64,000 bases of DNA. Origin: an uncultured Lentisphaeria bacterium (GTDB taxonomy: Bacteria > Verrucomicrobiota > Lentisphaeria > Victivallales > Victivallaceae). A model generated the notes under the pieces. That model was not told the DNA's origin. It ran no database searches and was given only the letters and a program-made list of their open reading frames with translations. The DNA is taken from assembly GCA_949298075.1 (NCBI GenBank), contig CASFVA010000070.1:1-64000 (forward strand). Reading direction: 5' to 3'. Below are positions 61,264-64,000 of this stretch, piece by piece (positions within the stretch are counted from its first letter, which is position 1; each line of letters starts with the position of its first letter). The position numbers and the translations under genes are program-made.

Positions 61264-63681
61264 ATGGCTGACACCCCCACCCCGGCCGGTTCCGGCGTCC
61301 GGACGACGCCCCGCTGGCGGCGCCGGTTCCGACGTCTGCTGTTTGCGGCGGCGCTGTTCGCTGCGCTGGCAGCGGTCGCCTGGGCCTGGTGGCTGCCGGG
61401 CCTGATCGAAGACCGGATCGCGCCCCGGCTGGCTCAGGCCGCCGGGCTTGACCGTGCGGAGTTCAAAGTCCGCCGACTCGGACTGACAGGTTTTGATCTT
61501 GATGAAGTCCGGATTTCCGGGTCTGACGGCCGTGCGCTCACGGCCGACTCCATCCGGGTGGACTACCTGCCGCATCTGCCATTCCGGACCCCGCGGCTGC
61601 TCACCGTCAGCCGGCTCACGGTTGCCGGCGTCAAAATCCGGATTGCGTGGCGGAACGGGCGATTCGAAATCGACGGCTGCGACCCCGCCCGGATCATGGA
61701 GCGGTTTTCCGGCGCCGGTTCCGAAAACGGCGCCGCCTCCGGAACGCCCCCGGTGGCGCTGGACGAGGCGTTGCTCCGGGATTGCGAAGTGAACATTTCC
61801 GCTTTCGGGAGGGAATTCATTATTCCAATCAACGCCGTAATCACCGCCCCCGCGCCGGACTGGTCAAAACTCCGGATCGAACTGACGACGGCACTGCGCG
61901 GTCAGCCGGTGAAGCTTAATCTCAACTACGACCGGATCGACCGGATTCTGGAATTCGCCGGTGATCTCCGGATCAGTCCGGGGGCGCTGAGCGATCTGCT
62001 CCCCGTCAATCCCGGGGGGCGGTTTCAGATCAAGGCAGAGGGTACGCTGAACCACGCCGCCGGAATCAGAGCCGAGGTCCGGACTGCCGCCGTCTGGACC
62101 AAAACCGGCGCCGCCGGCTGGCCGCTGATCCTCGGGACACCGTTGACCTTTGAGCAGACCGTCAAGCTGGAGCTTCCCTCCGGAACCGGCGGGGCGACCC
62201 TGAACGCCGGCGGCGTGGTCCGCCCCTTTGAGTTCAGCTTCAATCAGGGCGCCGTCCGGACCGCAGTCGAAAAAGACACCAGCTGGAACCTCGCGCTGAG
62301 CCGCGGAGAATCCGGCTGGCGCGTGGCCGAAGCCTCCCTGTCGTCCGGTCCGGTCCGGCTGGAGTCCGCCGGCTTCACGCTGACGGCGCCGGAACTGACC
62401 CTGACCCGACCGGCCGGCCGTTTCATGGTCTCCGCCGCCGGCATGACCTTGGAAAATCCGGCGATCGCACTGAAAGCGACCGGTCTCGATGCCCGGATTC
62501 CGCTGCTCCCCACCCCCGCCGCTCCCGCTGAACTCGATGTTGCTGCCATCGATTTCTCCGGACGGCGGCTCGGCGCACTTCAAAGTTCGTTTCACCTCGG
62601 TTCCGGCAGCCTCCGGGGCGGCGGCAGCTTCATCAACCAGCTCTTCCCCGGCGCCCGGATTGATTTCCGGGGCGCGGTCACGCCGCGCAGCGGAGAACTT
62701 CCGGAGCTGAGCTTCGAAGTCAACCTGCCGCCGTGGACACCGAAAGAGCCGCTCCGGCTCGCCGACTGGGGCGGCGCCGCGTTCGGCACCGCCTCGGCCA
62801 CAGGGACCCTTTCCGCCGGCGGAGCGGTCCGCTTTGCCGGAGGCGAACTGAAGTCCGGCGTGCAGATAATGCTGACCGACGGCCGGTTCGACTGGCCGGA
62901 GCAAAAGCTCTCCGCCGGCGGAATCCGGCTGGATCTGCGCTTCAGCGACCTGCCGGGAATGAGCACGCCGGGCGGCCAGACGCTGCAGATCGGGGAAATC
63001 CGCCGCGACCGCCTGAATTTCCGCAACATTGAACTCCGTTTCAACCTGGCCTCCAAAGAACTCTTCAATCTTGAACAGGCCGCGGCGGAGTGGTGCGGCG
63101 GCACTCTCAGAATACATTCGCTGCGCTTCAATCCGACCGCCGGACTGCCCGCTTTCAAGACCGACCTTTACTGCGAGAACCTCGAACTTTCCGAGATCGT
63201 CAACCAGTTCAATCTCGGACAGGCCGACGGCAGCGGCGCTCTCTTCGGAAAAATTCCGGTCAGCCACCACCCCCGGCGCGGATTCATGGTGGACGCCAGC
63301 TACCTGTACAGCCGGCCGGGCACGGTCAATTCGATCCGGATCCGCAATCCGGAGCAGCTGGGCGGCGGGGTCGCCGGCGCGGCACTTCGCCAGTCCCAGC
63401 TCGATTTCACCCTCGAAGCGCTCCGGGATTTTTCCTACGACTGGGCCAGGCTCAATCTCTCGACCGACGGTGATGATTTCCTCCTGTCGCTGCAGTTCGA
63501 CGGACGGCCGAACCGCCCGCTGCCCTTTGTCTACGACGGCGACTCCGGCGCACTCCGGCGCGACGACTCCGGTTCGGCCGTGTTTGAGGGCATCCGACTG
63601 GTCATCAACACCCGCATTCCGCGCGACCGCCTGTTGCGCCTGAGTGAACAACTACAAACCCGCAAGGAGAACCAGCCATGA
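61264..63681 (+). CDS. YdbH-like AsmA-family intermembrane lipid-transport protein
   Basis: About 805 residues with one N-terminal membrane anchor (LLFAAALFAALAAVAWAWWLPG) and a long periplasmic part rich in beta strands (repeated DEVRISGSDGRALTADSIRV-type and LRFNPTAG-type segments), as in AsmA-like bridge proteins. The C-terminal part ends near VFEGIRLVINTRIPRDRLLRL, similar to the YdbH dicarboxylate-like domain. In Escherichia coli YdbH works with the lipoprotein YnbE and with YdbL to move phospholipids to the outer membrane. The next gene matches those partners, which supports the assignment. GGAGA favours the ATG at 61264 over the one at 61237. Confidence 0.75.
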   Translation: MADTPTPAGSGVRTTPRWRRRFRRLLFAAALFAALAAVAWAWWLPGLIEDRIAPRLAQAAGLDRAEFKVRRLGLTGFDLDEVRISGSDGRALTADSIRVDYLPHLPFRTPRLLTVSRLTVAGVKIRIAWRNGRFEIDGCDPARIMERFSGAGSENGAASGTPPVALDEALLRDCEVNISAFGREFIIPINAVITAPAPDWSKLRIELTTALRGQPVKLNLNYDRIDRILEFAGDLRISPGALSDLLPVNPGGRFQIKAEGTLNHAAGIRAEVRTAAVWTKTGAAGWPLILGTPLTFEQTVKLELPSGTGGATLNAGGVVRPFEFSFNQGAVRTAVEKDTSWNLALSRGESGWRVAEASLSSGPVRLESAGFTLTAPELTLTRPAGRFMVSAAGMTLENPAIALKATGLDARIPLLPTPAAPAELDVAAIDFSGRRLGALQSSFHLGSGSLRGGGSFINQLFPGARIDFRGAVTPRSGELPELSFEVNLPPWTPKEPLRLADWGGAAFGTASATGTLSAGGAVRFAGGELKSGVQIMLTDGRFDWPEQKLSAGGIRLDLRFSDLPGMSTPGGQTLQIGEIRRDRLNFRNIELRFNLASKELFNLEQAAAEWCGGTLRIHSLRFNPTAGLPAFKTDLYCENLELSEIVNQFNLGQADGSGALFGKIPVSHHPRRGFMVDASYLYSRPGTVNSIRIRNPEQLGGGVAGAALRQSQLDFTLEALRDFSYDWARLNLSTDGDDFLLSLQFDGRPNRPLPFVYDGDSGALRRDDSGSAVFEGIRLVINTRIPRDRLLRLSEQLQTRKENQP

Positions 63682-64000
63682 CAACTTTCCGACTGGCGCT
63701 GACCGCCTCGGCCGCCGCGCTGCTGGCCGGGTGCACCCCGACCATCAAAACCCAGAACGAAGTGACGGTCAAACCGATCCAGATCACCCTGGATGTCAAT
63801 CTCAAGGTGGATGAGGAACTCAACCGCGAACTGGCCGACGATAACGCCAAAGCTCCGGCCGGTTCCGAACGGGAGCTCCGCCGGGCCCGGCGCAACCAGA
63901 TCACCGCCTGGAAGATCGCCGGACTGCTCGGAGAAGACAACCGCGGTCTGCTGGCCGCCCCAACCAGTTCCGCCGAACTTCAGGAAGCGGTCCGCAACGC
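63678..64000 (+). CDS. Fused YnbE-YdbL-like lipoprotein, 3' end cut by window edge
   Basis: The visible 107 residues begin with a lipoprotein signal (LALTASAAALLAGCTPTIK). A YnbE-like segment follows (KPIQITLDVNLKVDEELN), matching YnbE's CTP start and its amphipathic Val/Ile-Asn strand. From about residue 73 the sequence becomes YdbL/DUF1318-like (RRNQITAWKIAGLLGEDNRGLL). In Escherichia coli these are two separate proteins, a small outer-membrane lipoprotein and a periplasmic partner. Here one frame appears to hold both. The ATG overlaps the ydbH-like stop by 4 bases. The end lies outside the window. Confidence 0.7.
   Translation, partial: MTTFRLALTASAAALLAGCTPTIKTQNEVTVKPIQITLDVNLKVDEELNRELADDNAKAPAGSERELRRARRNQITAWKIAGLLGEDNRGLLAAPTSSAELQEAVRN

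Noticed and set aside
1-64000. CRISPR array or long tandem repeat
   Set aside because: No regularly spaced repeats were seen on reading both strands.
1-64000. TCCGGA/CCGGAA as a possible uptake or marker sequence
   Set aside because: The words are very common, but codon preference (TCC, GGA, CCG, GAA) in a GC-rich genome explains this without a special role. A count against a codon-shuffled background would be needed.

Overview
The window is a 64 kb stretch of a high-GC, gene-dense chromosome from a diderm (LPS-bearing) bacterium. LPS and envelope genes (lpxB, kdsD, an lptE-like lipoprotein, lnt, a ydbH/ynbE-type system), a sigma-70 factor of primary type and many 4-base ATGA/GTGA gene overlaps support this. 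The mix of putative polysaccharide-acting enzymes (alpha-galactosidase-like, GHL6-like, GHL10-like), AraC-type regulators, Entner-Doudoroff enzymes and several exported proteins of no known family suggests a Lentisphaerota/PVC-type anaerobe. That placement is an inference from gene content, not from a marker phylogeny. There are no rRNA genes, no CRISPR array and no intact mobile element.

Layout. 1-2838: ruvA (cut by the window edge) and nadC, read leftward, divergent from icd. 2903-7241: rightward block with a GT-C membrane glycosyltransferase, lpxB, a LOG-family hydrolase and xerD. 7245-9064: leftward thiD-amidase. 9136-11794: an exported unknown protein and a dGTPase. 11875-12454: tRNA-Pro followed by a 465-base segment bounded by a 12-base repeat of the tRNA 3' end, probably the scar of an inserted element. 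12561-16061: a small lipoprotein, a zinc-dependent dehydrogenase and an alpha-galactosidase-like enzyme. 16101-19658: leftward lnt, DUF89 and AraC. 19798-23935: rightward nadB-pcnB-GHL10, each pair overlapping by 4 bases. 23972-25951: trmO, tRNA-Thr and AraC, leftward. 26058-28079: GHL6-like enzyme, divergent from the AraC gene. 28272-34853: leftward five-gene operon with an iron/polyamine-type ABC importer and its own two-component system. 34950-38055: coupled PP2C phosphatase, peptide-type ABC ATPase and sigma factor. 38282-41428: membrane and exported unknowns, a YkgJ-type protein, gmk and coaC. 41645-55804: a run of fourteen leftward genes from hisE to thiI with gaps under about 80 bases. 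56028-59407: leftward eda, kdgK and a secreted HExxH protein. 59678 to the end: gltA, then a ydbH-like gene overlapping a fused ynbE-ydbL-like lipoprotein gene that runs off the window.

How they fit together. Central metabolism is represented by citrate synthase, isocitrate dehydrogenase, KDG kinase and KDPG aldolase, and NAD synthesis by nadB and nadC (nadA is not here). Envelope building is spread over several operons: lpxB, lnt, kdsD, lptE-like, a BamD-like TPR protein, an amidase, and YdbH/YnbE/YdbL at the right edge. Putative promoters have a repeated look, with a TTGnnn -35 box, 16-17 bases of spacer and a TATATT -10 box; they are visible upstream of many transcription units. The most interesting points are the YnbE-YdbL fusion, the tRNA-Pro scar, the PP2C/ATPase/sigma trio, the transporter/two-component operon, and two small gene remnants.
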